Below, one piece after another: positions 28,171-33,985 of a stretch of 54,928 bases of DNA. The DNA comes from a virus. The notes under the pieces were generated by a model that saw only the letters and a program-made list of their open reading frames with translations, did not search any database and had not been told where the DNA came from. The stretch is taken from positions 1 through 54,928 of IMG/VR virus record IMGVR_UViG_3300042542_002193. One strand, written 5' to 3'. Within the stretch, counting starts at the first letter, position 1. Each line of letters begins with the position of its first letter. The translations under genes were made by a program, and so were the position numbers.

Positions 28171-28329
28171 TTATACCTCTACGCTTTCGATAGTTAAATC
28201 TGTTATGTCTGCGACATAGACATTATTTTTATTTATTCCGTATTTTAATTGAAATTGAAATACATCAATAGCCTCATCATAGTTTTCTGCTTCTACATTT
28301 ATGTAGGTTAGGAATTCAAAAGTTTTCAT
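28171..28329 (-). CDS. Small hypothetical protein
   Basis: 52 residues, MKTFEFLTYINVEAENYDEA..., beta-alpha-beta pattern also seen in the 2286 product. Its start overlaps the upstream gene by 4 bases. Confidence 0.52.
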   Translation of the reverse strand: MKTFEFLTYINVEAENYDEAIDVFQFQLKYGINKNNVYVADITDLTIESVEV

Positions 28330-28532
28330 TTAATTACGACCTTTCGACCTTCTCGGTAAAAAATTTTTGTGTGGCATTTGCCTGTTGGCGTGTAAAGATT
28401 TACAGTTGCGTATTCATCAGCAAATCCCCAATCGGTAAATAGGAAAAAGTTTTCCCACGCACCAAATTCGTTTTCGTATTCCGCTGACCAATGCGGAGCA
28501 TTTGAGTCATAAGCGCAAGTTAGTTTATACAT
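28326..28532 (-). CDS. Small phage protein homologous to N-half of 4218 product
   Basis: 68 residues from ATG 28532 (MYKLTCAYDSNAPHWSAEYE). TDWGFADEYATVNLYTPTGK is shared with residues 57-77 of the 4218 product. Unknown function. Confidence 0.6.
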   Translation of the reverse strand: MYKLTCAYDSNAPHWSAEYENEFGAWENFFLFTDWGFADEYATVNLYTPTGKCHTKIFYREGRKVVIK

Positions 28533-28657
28533 TAGTTGTTCTCCAATTCTTCCACGCAATCGCATGGCTCGCAATCATAGTCATTATCATTACCAAAAAA
28601 GATTATGCCGTATCCGTGGCAATCTTTACAATCTATCGTCATTACTGAGTTAATCAT
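28532..28657 (-). CDS. Zinc microprotein with DnaJ-like knuckles
   Basis: 41 residues with CKDCHGYGI and CEPCDC, resembling the CxxCxGxG zinc motif of DnaJ. First gene after P11; TAATG overlap downstream. Unknown role. Confidence 0.52.
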   Translation of the reverse strand: MINSVMTIDCKDCHGYGIIFFGNDNDYDCEPCDCVEELENN

Positions 28658-28685
28658 AGTTTTCCTTTCGTTGTTGTTATTGCTT

Positions 28686-28707
28686 ATTATAGCCTAGCCC
28701 ACTGACA
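28686..28707 (-). promoter_or_regulatory. TGTCAG-N10-TATAAT leftward promoter P11
   Basis: TGTCAG (28707-28702), 10 bases, TATAAT (28691-28686). It abuts the upstream gene and has no Crp-like site. Confidence 0.78.
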
Positions 28708-28708
28708 T

Positions 28709-28900
28709 TTAGTCGGCTTCGGGGCTATCGAATAAGCCTTCACACTCGCAATTCTCATAAGGGTTAAATTCGCAAAAGTAGCAACCTTGTTGCTCGCCAT
28801 GCGCTTTGCAGACATGGATAAACTGTTGTTCATCACAACAGATTTTTATTTCATCTTTAATAAAATAAAATTCGTTTTCGTCAATGTATTCTTTAATCAT
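28709..28900 (-). CDS. Cys-rich acidic protein
   Basis: 63 residues; seven cysteines including ICC, CYFC and NCEC, plus two His, hence a probable zinc site. Start overlaps the stop of the 28900 gene (TAATG-type). Confidence 0.55.
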   Translation of the reverse strand: MIKEYIDENEFYFIKDEIKICCDEQQFIHVCKAHGEQQGCYFCEFNPYENCECEGLFDSPEAD

Positions 28901-29112
28901 TAGTCACTGACCTTAACTGATAGATAGCGATAAGTATCTTTTAGATTAAATACTGAGGGATAGTGTGGGCGAACCTGAACCCGATAACTTTCCAAACCTG
29001 CGCCATAAAAGACATCAGACTTTTCTGCGTCAATTATTTCGCCTGTTAAAGTGCGTGAGTGATAAGTTTTTCCTATAAGTAGGCTTTCTATTGAATAGAC
29101 ATTTGCTGACAT
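28900..29112 (-). CDS. Small hypothetical protein
   Basis: 70 residues, MSANVYSIESLLIGKTYHSR..., beta-rich. First gene after P12 with AACGAAAGG in its leader. Unknown. Confidence 0.55.
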   Translation of the reverse strand: MSANVYSIESLLIGKTYHSRTLTGEIIDAEKSDVFYGAGLESYRVQVRPHYPSVFNLKDTYRYLSVKVSD

Positions 29113-29144
29113 TAGTTGTCACCTTTCGTTTGTTGATAGTAGCA

Positions 29145-29166
29145 ATTATAGCGGATAGCACTGACA
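29145..29166 (-). promoter_or_regulatory. TGTCAG-N10-TATAAT leftward promoter P12
   Basis: TGTCAG (29166-29161), 10 bases, TATAAT (29150-29145). Confidence 0.78.
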
Positions 29167-29167
29167 A

Positions 29168-29340
29168 AAGATAATTACTAGCCAGTAATTCCAAATAATG
29201 AGACGCTCAAGTCGTGTGATAAAAATCACAAAATCTCGGGCGTGTCGCAAATTCCAGGGGTTGTGGATAACCTCCGTAACCCTGTGGATAACCCCGCTCT
29301 TTTGCGGGCGCATCAGCTTTGTCAAGCCGACACGCCGTTA
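29168..29340. repeat. Module C, long direct repeat of 30286-30465
   Basis: Same order of elements as module D: TTACTAGC(C/G)AGTAA inverted repeat, GAGACGCTCAAGTC, Crp-like site, CTCGGGCGTGTCG, bipartite element (TTCCAGG 29252, CGTAA 29275), two TGTGGATAA boxes (29262 and 29283), GCGGG hairpin, TGTCAAGCCGACACGC. Most positions are identical to module D. Confidence 0.75.
29215..29230 (-). promoter_or_regulatory. Crp-like operator (perfect)
   Basis: TGTGA-TAAAAA-TCACA, centre about 84.5 bases upstream of the P12 start. Confidence 0.7.
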
Positions 29341-29341
29341 C

Positions 29342-29437
29342 TTATTCGAAATCTTTAAAAATTTCTTCAAGCTTTAAGATTTGCTCATCGGTAAGATGAT
29401 CAATTTCAATTGCTTTTTCAAATCCAAAAAAATCCAT
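29342..29437 (-). CDS. Acidic microprotein
   Basis: 31 residues, MDFFGFEKAIEIDHLTDEQI..., acidic helix; TAATG overlap with the upstream gene supports it. Confidence 0.42.
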   Translation of the reverse strand: MDFFGFEKAIEIDHLTDEQILKLEEIFKDFE

Positions 29438-29631
29438 TATTCATTTTCCATTTCTGCTAAATAATCTTCATGCTCTACTAAACCAATCGCAAAAGCAACA
29501 GGGTCGCAACACTCTAAGATTTCGGCGGGTGTAAAAGTTGAATAACCAATTTTTACAGTTGGATAAATTTCATTTAGTAAATCAATAAAACTTTCTTTGA
29601 TTTCTAAATCTTTCTCAAATTGTGATTTCAT
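29437..29631 (-). CDS. Conserved small phage protein
   Basis: 64 residues, MKSQFEKDLEIKESFIDLLN..., with PAEILECCDPVAFAIGLVEHEDYL, a pattern found in small proteins of many phages. Function unknown. Confidence 0.6.
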   Translation of the reverse strand: MKSQFEKDLEIKESFIDLLNEIYPTVKIGYSTFTPAEILECCDPVAFAIGLVEHEDYLAEMENE

Positions 29632-29768
29632 TCGCTAACCTCTAATTCTGTATAATCGACAACAATAAAATCAAGGCGTTCCAATGGAATAACCTTTAAC
29701 CATGATAAGGCAGACTCAAAATTATCGTCCTCAATGGTTACGGATAAATCAAAATTAAAAACTGGCAT
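29628..29768 (-). CDS. Small acidic protein
   Basis: 46 residues, MPVFNFDLSVTIEDDNFESA..., beta-alpha pattern. ATGA overlap downstream, TAATG-type overlap upstream. Confidence 0.5.
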   Translation of the reverse strand: MPVFNFDLSVTIEDDNFESALSWLKVIPLERLDFIVVDYTELEVSE

Positions 29769-29932
29769 TATTTATTCCCCTTATAAAGAAAGTCCCACGC
29801 CTTACGGCATAACAAAATGCTTTCGCAATTATCGCAACAGATAACGCCATGAGGGTTTAAGTCATAGTCGTTCATTTTAATTGTGGTGGATACCGCACCA
29901 CATACGGATTTAATTGGTACATAGGTACTCAT
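29768..29932 (-). CDS. Cys-rich small protein
   Basis: 54 residues with C11 and the cluster CCDNC...LLC, a probable zinc site (MSTYVPIKSVCGAVSTTIKM start). Overlaps neighbours at both ends. Confidence 0.5.
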   Translation of the reverse strand: MSTYVPIKSVCGAVSTTIKMNDYDLNPHGVICCDNCESILLCRKAWDFLYKGNK

Positions 29933-30054
29933 TATTTATTCTCGCAATTCTCATGTCGTGTCTTAGGTGCTAGGACTACTTGCCCACACACGCACTCGTT
30001 CATCATACCTTTAGGGTAATCGCTTACAGTAGCGAACCTTGTCCAAATACTCAT
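29932..30054 (-). CDS. Cys-rich microprotein
   Basis: 40 residues, ECVCGQVVLAPKTRHENC, possible C-x-C ... H..C zinc site. TAATG-type overlap downstream and 4-base overlap upstream. Confidence 0.48.
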   Translation of the reverse strand: MSIWTRFATVSDYPKGMMNECVCGQVVLAPKTRHENCENK

Positions 30055-30227
30055 TTAGTCACATACCAATCTGTCCATGTAGGAAATTGCTCAGGGTCGC
30101 TATCGTAGTAATAACGCTCAATGTTGCTATCGCAAATCATGCATAGGGTAAATTGTTCATCTCCAATTTCGGAGATAGCGGAAACAAGAGGCTCATGCGC
30201 CTTGCATAGTGTGTTTAGTGTAGTCAT
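30051..30227 (-). CDS. Zinc-ribbon small protein
   Basis: 58 residues from ATG 30227 (AAAGGTGG lies 5 bases upstream). C8 and CMIC with H10 suggest a zinc knuckle, with an aromatic, acidic C-terminus. First gene after P13. Confidence 0.52.
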   Translation of the reverse strand: MTTLNTLCKAHEPLVSAISEIGDEQFTLCMICDSNIERYYYDSDPEQFPTWTDWYVTK

Positions 30228-30258
30228 GGTGACCACCTTTCTTTTTCGTTATACCGCA

Positions 30259-30280
30259 ATTATAGCCGATACCACCGACA
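30259..30280 (-). promoter_or_regulatory. TGTCGG-N10-TATAAT leftward promoter P13
   Basis: TGTCGG (30280-30275; one change from TGTCAG), 10 bases, TATAAT (30264-30259). Confidence 0.72.
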
Positions 30281-30285
30281 AAAAG

Positions 30286-30465
30286 ATACTTACTAGCGAG
30301 TAAGTCCATGATGTGAGACGCTCAAGTCATGTGATAAAAATCACACGGATCTCGGGCGTGTCGTGCTTGCAAAACCTGGGGGTTGTGGATAACCCCCGTA
30401 ACCCTGTGGATAACCCCGCTCTTTTGCGGGCCAGCTAGACAATGTCAAGCCGACACGCCGTTAGG
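30286..30465. repeat. Module D, long direct repeat of 29168-29340
   Basis: Counterpart of module C with TGTGGATAA boxes at 30384 and 30405 (again 21 bases apart), AACCTGG (30373)-N17-CGTAA (30397), a GCGGG hairpin and TGTCAAGCCGACACGC. Confidence 0.75.
30330..30345 (-). promoter_or_regulatory. Crp-like operator (perfect)
   Basis: TGTGA-TAAAAA-TCACA, centre about 85.5 bases upstream of the P13 start. Confidence 0.7.
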
Positions 30466-30585
30466 CTAGTGTGAGTTAGCCCACTCTCTATAGTCGGCTA
30501 CGATCTCGCGCCACATCATGCGCCCCATGATAAGGGCGGGAACGATAAGGGCTAATTGCACTAGAGTAGTTAGTAGTCTATTCAT
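30466..30585 (-). CDS. Small membrane protein
   Basis: 39 residues, MNRLLTTLVQLALIVPALIM..., one membrane helix with a charged tail. TAATG overlap with the upstream gene. Unknown. Confidence 0.5.
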   Translation of the reverse strand: MNRLLTTLVQLALIVPALIMGRMMWREIVADYREWANSH

Positions 30586-30785
30586 TAGATACCCCATTCA
30601 TCATTAGGTAATTCATCTAGTTCATTTTTAATTAGAGATGCCCATCTATGCGCTTGCACTCTCTTATAAATCTTATAACCGATAAAAACAACGGCGAACA
30701 AGATAAGGAAAGCCCATGATAGGGATAGATAGAGGAAGTCCCCTAGGTCAAGCATTAAGCCGTATTCATTTAGTTCAATAGTCAT
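30585..30785 (-). CDS. Single-pass membrane protein
   Basis: 66 residues; membrane helix at about 17-37 (LYLSLSWAFLILFAVVFIGYK), basic stop-transfer (KRVQAHR) and acidic tail. Possibly acts with the adjacent 39-residue membrane protein. Confidence 0.55.
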   Translation of the reverse strand: MTIELNEYGLMLDLGDFLYLSLSWAFLILFAVVFIGYKIYKRVQAHRWASLIKNELDELPNDEWGI

Positions 30786-30934
30786 TAGTTCTGTTCTACC
30801 TTTCGTAGGTGTGCTACTACATTTTTAGAGATTGATTGTAAATCTTTTACTGTCTTGTTCATTTCGTCTGCGCTAGTTGCGGTAAAGAAACCCAAGAATT
30901 GTGCGCCGTCCCATAGTGAGTAAGTGATAGTCAT
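30785..30934 (-). CDS. Small hypothetical protein
   Basis: 49 residues, MTITYSLWDGAQFLGFFTAT..., beta hairpin then helix. TAATG overlap downstream. Unknown. Confidence 0.5.
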   Translation of the reverse strand: MTITYSLWDGAQFLGFFTATSADEMNKTVKDLQSISKNVVAHLRKVEQN

Positions 30935-30936
30935 TA

Positions 30937-31119
30937 TTAGTTCTCCCAAGTTAGTTCGTATAGTTTTGCTAGTTCATCTGTATCTTCATCATTGAAGTCA
31001 TCTAGTGGAGGTTGTTCCTCATCTACCTCATCAAGGTAGGCGTATGCGTCTGCGACATCTTCTTGAATGGTGTCCCATTTAGAGATTGAGTTAGTTTCGT
31101 ATGAGTATGCGTATGACAT
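30937..31119 (-). CDS. Acidic small protein
   Basis: 60 residues, strongly acidic (AYLDEVDEEQPPLDDFNDED), Tyr-rich start. A DNA-mimic-like charge pattern, but no homology is recognised. Confidence 0.5.
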   Translation of the reverse strand: MSYAYSYETNSISKWDTIQEDVADAYAYLDEVDEEQPPLDDFNDEDTDELAKLYELTWEN

Positions 31120-31232
31120 TATTTATTCATCTCCTTAGCAATAGCGTTTGACTTAGTTAGCGCCTCTAGGGCGATTGCGAGGGAGGCAAGGCGTTGAGCC
31201 TCTACCATTTGCTTGTATTCATCTAGTGTCAT
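31119..31232 (-). CDS. Small helical protein
   Basis: 37 residues, MTLDEYKQMVEAQRLASLAI..., amphipathic helix. First gene after P14; AACGAAAGG leader and TAATG overlap downstream. Confidence 0.48.
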   Translation of the reverse strand: MTLDEYKQMVEAQRLASLAIALEALTKSNAIAKEMNK

Positions 31233-31264
31233 TTATTCTGACCTTTCGTTGTTGTTATGTTGTA

Positions 31265-31286
31265 ATTGTAGCATGGGGGTCTGACA
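31265..31286 (-). promoter_or_regulatory. TGTCAG-N10-TACAAT leftward promoter P14
   Basis: TGTCAG (31286-31281), 10 bases ending TGC, TACAAT (31270-31265). Confidence 0.76.
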
Positions 31287-31325
31287 AATTGGGGAGGTTA
31301 GGGGGGTGTGTCGCAAAAGTATTTT

Positions 31326-31341
31326 TGTGACCTTAGTCACA
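31326..31341 (-). promoter_or_regulatory. Crp-like operator (perfect)
   Basis: TGTGA-CCTTAG-TCACA, centre about 75.5 bases upstream of the P14 start; directly after the stop of the 31342 gene. Confidence 0.7.
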
Positions 31342-31488
31342 CTAGTTTTCCTCTTTCGCTAGTAGGTAAGCGTTATTTAAAGGGCGAGGGTTATTAGAAA
31401 ACATAGCCTCTATCTTAGCCTTATCCTTTTCACGCTGTATCGCATAGCGTTCTTGTTGTTCTTTTCTAATTCGTTCTAGTGTATTCAT
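31342..31488 (-). CDS. Small basic helical protein
   Basis: 48 residues from ATG 31488 (MNTLERIRKEQQERYAIQRE), a charged helix. First gene of the leftward block, behind P15 and an AACGAAAGG leader. Confidence 0.52.
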   Translation of the reverse strand: MNTLERIRKEQQERYAIQREKDKAKIEAMFSNNPRPLNNAYLLAKEEN

Positions 31489-31523
31489 TAGATGATTACC
31501 TTTCGTTTGTTTGTTATACCTTA

Positions 31524-31545
31524 AGCATAGCATGGGGGTCTGACA
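31524..31545 (-). promoter_or_regulatory. TGTCAG-N10-TATGCT leftward promoter P15
   Basis: TGTCAG (31545-31540), 10 bases ending TGC, TATGCT (31529-31524). Confidence 0.7.
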
Positions 31546-31579
31546 AATGTCTAATTCAAAATGCGTATAATTCGGACAT

Positions 31580-31620
31580 TGTGGTGTAAGTCACAAAAAA
31601 ATCGTGTGAGATACATCACA
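31580..31620 (-). promoter_or_regulatory. Two Crp-like operators
   Basis: TGTGG-TGTAAG-TCACA (31580-31595, one mismatch) and TGTGA-GATACA-TCACA (31605-31620, perfect), centred about 70 and 95 bases upstream of the P15 start. They also lie 5' of the rightward promoter at 31727. Confidence 0.65.
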
Positions 31621-31726
31621 AAACACCCTAAAACATGGGCGCACTATCCGAAATGTCCGTTTTGCCCAAATTGTGTATCATACATGTAAAAAATATATTA
31701 ACATTTTTATAGATCTTAAAAAGCAG

Positions 31727-31760
31727 TTGACTAGAATATAGGGCGGTGTATAATAAGAGC
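31727..31760 (+). promoter_or_regulatory. Leaderless promoter for 31761 oxygenase
   Basis: TTGACT at 31727-31732, 16-base spacer, TATAAT at 31749-31754, 6 bases to the ATG at 31761. Confidence 0.7.
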
Positions 31761-32480
31761 ATGGAACCATATGCATCTATAGTTAAGAAACAACTTTCTC
31801 AAATATTAGAAAAAGAACCTAATGCGGTACTAATTGAGAAAAACATTGTTGTACTAAAAAACTGGTTATCAGATGATCTATGCGATAGGCTTGTAAGCCA
31901 TGTAGAATCTTTTGGAGAAGATATTTGGTGGGACAAAAACAAGCGAGAATGGTGGCATGGGAAATTCTTCTTTGTAGAAGATAAAGAGTTGGACGCAGAG
32001 CTAAAACATATGCGTATAAGGCTACAGGAGCTCTTTAGACAAGAGCTTTGGGTCGAAAGCATGAACTCTGTTCATAGAATGACCAAAGGCCAGTCTATGT
32101 TCCTACATGCAGATAATTTGGTGGAATCAATGGGGATGGACAATAAATGCGTATTTGGCGTTACTCATTATATAAGCAATTTTGACGGTGGTGAAATATC
32201 TTATCCAAATATTGGCTTTCAATATAAACCACAAAAAGGAGATTTGCTGTTACATCCTGGATGGGAAGAATATGCACACTATACAGAAGATGTAAGAGGC
32301 GATAAAGTCAGATATATTGTAGCTGGATTTGCATCACTTCCTGAAGCTGAGGAATTAAGAAAAAATGATCAGCTATATGAAGGCATAGATTCAATTAAAA
32401 TGTCTAGTGCTGTAAATGGAATATTTGGGGAAGATGATTTGCCTGAAGGATTTTACACAACTCCACATAAATATTTATAG
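31761..32480 (+). CDS. 2OG/Fe(II) oxygenase (P4H-like)
   Basis: 239 residues from the leaderless ATG. Core about 100-192: His116-A-Asp118 (FLHADN), FDGGEISYPN, KPQKGDLLLHPG, His173 (YAHYTEDV) and Arg184 for 2OG. The N-terminal 95 residues are helical, with Trp-rich WWDKNKREWWHGKFF. Expressed from its own promoter next to the leftward block, so possibly earlier than the tail-linked oxygenases. Substrate unknown. Confidence 0.82.
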   Translation: MEPYASIVKKQLSQILEKEPNAVLIEKNIVVLKNWLSDDLCDRLVSHVESFGEDIWWDKNKREWWHGKFFFVEDKELDAELKHMRIRLQELFRQELWVESMNSVHRMTKGQSMFLHADNLVESMGMDNKCVFGVTHYISNFDGGEISYPNIGFQYKPQKGDLLLHPGWEEYAHYTEDVRGDKVRYIVAGFASLPEAEELRKNDQLYEGIDSIKMSSAVNGIFGEDDLPEGFYTTPHKYL

Positions 32481-32485
32481 AACTA

Positions 32486-32515
32486 TTGACTTTGTAAAAT
32501 AAAAAATGCTACACT
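32486..32515 (+). promoter_or_regulatory. Promoter of untranslated transcript
   Basis: TTGACT at 32486-32491, 18-base spacer, TGC-TACACT (TACACT 32510-32515). The next plausible start codon is nearly 200 bases downstream. Confidence 0.55.
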
Positions 32516-32521
32516 AAGTTT

Positions 32522-32700
32522 GCTTTGTGGGGGCTTACCCTGAAACTCAATATGTACCAGATAACATCTGAGAATATCGTTTTAGGAGTGCTTCTCTATC
32601 TTTCCAAAAAGAAAAAATTTGGGGGGTAGGGGGGCTTTCCTAAAATCTAATATCCCCAGATAAAAAATTAAAAAACATAAAGAAAATACATAAGAAAAGG
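32522..32700 (+). ncRNA. Candidate leader or small RNA with imperfect direct repeat
   Basis: Region after a promoter with no convincing gene. Two related segments, 32529-32566 and 32630-32666, share GGGGGCTT(A/T)CC...AAA...AATAT...CCAGATA. It could be a leader for the 32713 peptide and tRNA, or a small RNA. No known RNA family is recognised. Confidence 0.3.
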
Positions 32701-32712
32701 CGGGATAGAAAG

Positions 32713-32790
32713 ATGAAGACTCTTATTGCAGTAGCCATAATAGCTGTCATTACTTTTATCCTTGGTATCATATACCAGATAATAGGCTAA
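32713..32790 (+). CDS. Tiny membrane peptide
   Basis: 25 residues, MKTLIAVAIIAVITFILGII..., a single membrane helix, ending just before the tRNA. AAGGCGGG upstream is a weak Shine-Dalgarno. Confidence 0.4.
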   Translation: MKTLIAVAIIAVITFILGIIYQIIG

Positions 32791-32795
32791 TATAA

Positions 32796-32870
32796 GGGCC
32801 TATAGCTTAACCTGGTTAAAGCAATTGTCTTATATGCAATCGACTTTGGGTTCAAATCCCAATAGGCCTA
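32796..32870 (+). tRNA. tRNA-Ile (TAT)
   Basis: Cloverleaf: acceptor GGGCCTA/TAGGCCT (one G-T), D stem GCTT/AAGC, anticodon stem ATTGT/GCAAT with loop CTTATAT (anticodon TAT, reads AUA), T arm TTGGG-TTCAAAT-CCCAA. Discriminator A; no encoded CCA. AUA is frequent in this genome, so it may correct a codon-supply mismatch with the host. Confidence 0.85.
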
Positions 32871-32884
32871 CAAAGGAGTAGAAT

Positions 32885-32989
32885 ATGGATAATGTAAGAG
32901 TGCCATCTGAATGGCCAAGAAAAAAGAAGATCAGATTTATTGCTCTTTGCTTTCTTGCTATATCGATCTTCCTATTGTTTAATATATAG
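32885..32989 (+). CDS. Tiny membrane protein
   Basis: 34 residues: basic N-terminus (PRKKKIRF) and a single membrane helix (ALCFLAISIFLLFNI). AAAGGAG precedes the ATG. Confidence 0.45.
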   Translation: MDNVRVPSEWPRKKKIRFIALCFLAISIFLLFNI

Positions 32990-32997
32990 GCCTACTT

Positions 32998-33013
32998 GGT
33001 TTCACGTGAAACA
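32998..33013. promoter_or_regulatory. parS-like ParB-binding site
   Basis: GGTTTCACGTGAAACA matches the bacterial parS consensus TGTTTCACGTGAAACA at 15 of 16 positions. It lies in the spacer of the next promoter. Confidence 0.75.
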
Positions 33014-33018
33014 TGGAG

Positions 33019-33030
33019 TATAATACTAAT
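33019..33030 (+). promoter_or_regulatory. Leaderless -10 with parS in the spacer
   Basis: TATAAT at 33019-33024, 6 bases before ATG 33031; TTGGTT at 32996-33001 is a 17-base-spaced -35. The parS-like site occupies most of the promoter. Confidence 0.55.
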
Positions 33031-33180
33031 ATGGTAGCTTATGATGTTCCTATTTCGACCCTCCTTTTTATTATGTGGGCAGGTGTTATAGTAGAGCATA
33101 AAATAGGGTCTGAGGAACAACGTCTAGCTAATATGGAGTATTTGAGAAGTTTATACGAAGATGAAAATGATGGTCTCTAA
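33031..33180 (+). CDS. Small membrane-associated protein
   Basis: 49 residues, MVAYDVPISTLLFIMWAGVI..., one hydrophobic helix and an acidic tail. The start is set by the -10; ATG 33013, also in frame, is an alternative. Confidence 0.45.
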   Translation: MVAYDVPISTLLFIMWAGVIVEHKIGSEEQRLANMEYLRSLYEDENDGL

Positions 33181-33232
33181 TTTTCGGCTCACTTTTCGCC
33201 GCACTTTTTAACAATCAATAAGGAGATATATT

Positions 33233-33985
33233 ATGTCTATAGAAGTTGAAATATACAACGATAAAGTTTTTTATTTTAAGAATGCAATACCTAACTCAAA
33301 TGACATTATTAAATATATAGATTCTGTTTCAAGTGATATTATAACTGATTGGCTTCCGTGGGGAAATCAATATGCGTTTTCATTAGAACAAAAAAGAGGC
33401 TGGGAATTATTAGGAATTACACCAGAAGATTTTGGTTTAGCTAAATGCATATATGACCCAAATATATATGACCCAAATAAGAAAAATATTGAAAGTCATT
33501 GGGTGTTTGAATCTATTAACAACGCTGTTGTAGAATGCTCAAACCAATACGCAAAAATTTTAGGTATAGATACTATCTTAAATCCCAGAATACCATCGCC
33601 TGGATATGTTATTGGTAGATACGGCTCTATGCAATCCAGGGGTTTGCATACAGATTGTCCTTATGACGACTTAGAGCACTCATTTGTCATATACTATAAT
33701 GATGATTATTTTGATGGATATTTAAATTTCCCAAATTATAATTTACAAATAAAGCCAGAGCCTGGAAGTATAGTTATGTTTAAATCCTGCGACCTAGATA
33801 ATGAACACGAAGCAGTTCCTAATATAGGTATTAAATACATAACTCCACATTTTTGGAGAATGGGACCATCTCAAGGATTTGTGCCGTATGGGTCACAAAA
33901 GGTTGAGGTTCCAGAAAATATCACAAATGATTTTTATAATTTAGAAACGGTAGAAAAAAAGAAAAAGGAGATCTTTGGTGAATAA
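33233..33985 (+). CDS. 2OG/Fe(II) oxygenase (P4H-like)
   Basis: 250 residues; AAGGAG precedes the ATG. Core about 120-210: His139-T-Asp141 (GLHTDCP), IYYNDDYFDGYLNFPNYN, IKPEPGSIVMF, His192 (NEHEAVP) and Lys201 at the 2OG carboxylate position, as in collagen prolyl 4-hydroxylases. Overlaps the next oxygenase by 8 bases. Confidence 0.82.
   Translation: MSIEVEIYNDKVFYFKNAIPNSNDIIKYIDSVSSDIITDWLPWGNQYAFSLEQKRGWELLGITPEDFGLAKCIYDPNIYDPNKKNIESHWVFESINNAVVECSNQYAKILGIDTILNPRIPSPGYVIGRYGSMQSRGLHTDCPYDDLEHSFVIYYNDDYFDGYLNFPNYNLQIKPEPGSIVMFKSCDLDNEHEAVPNIGIKYITPHFWRMGPSQGFVPYGSQKVEVPENITNDFYNLETVEKKKKEIFGE

Noticed and set aside
32620-32634. G-quadruplex
   Set aside because: Only two G6 runs are close together (TTTGGGGGGTAGGGGGGC); four tracts would be needed in one strand.
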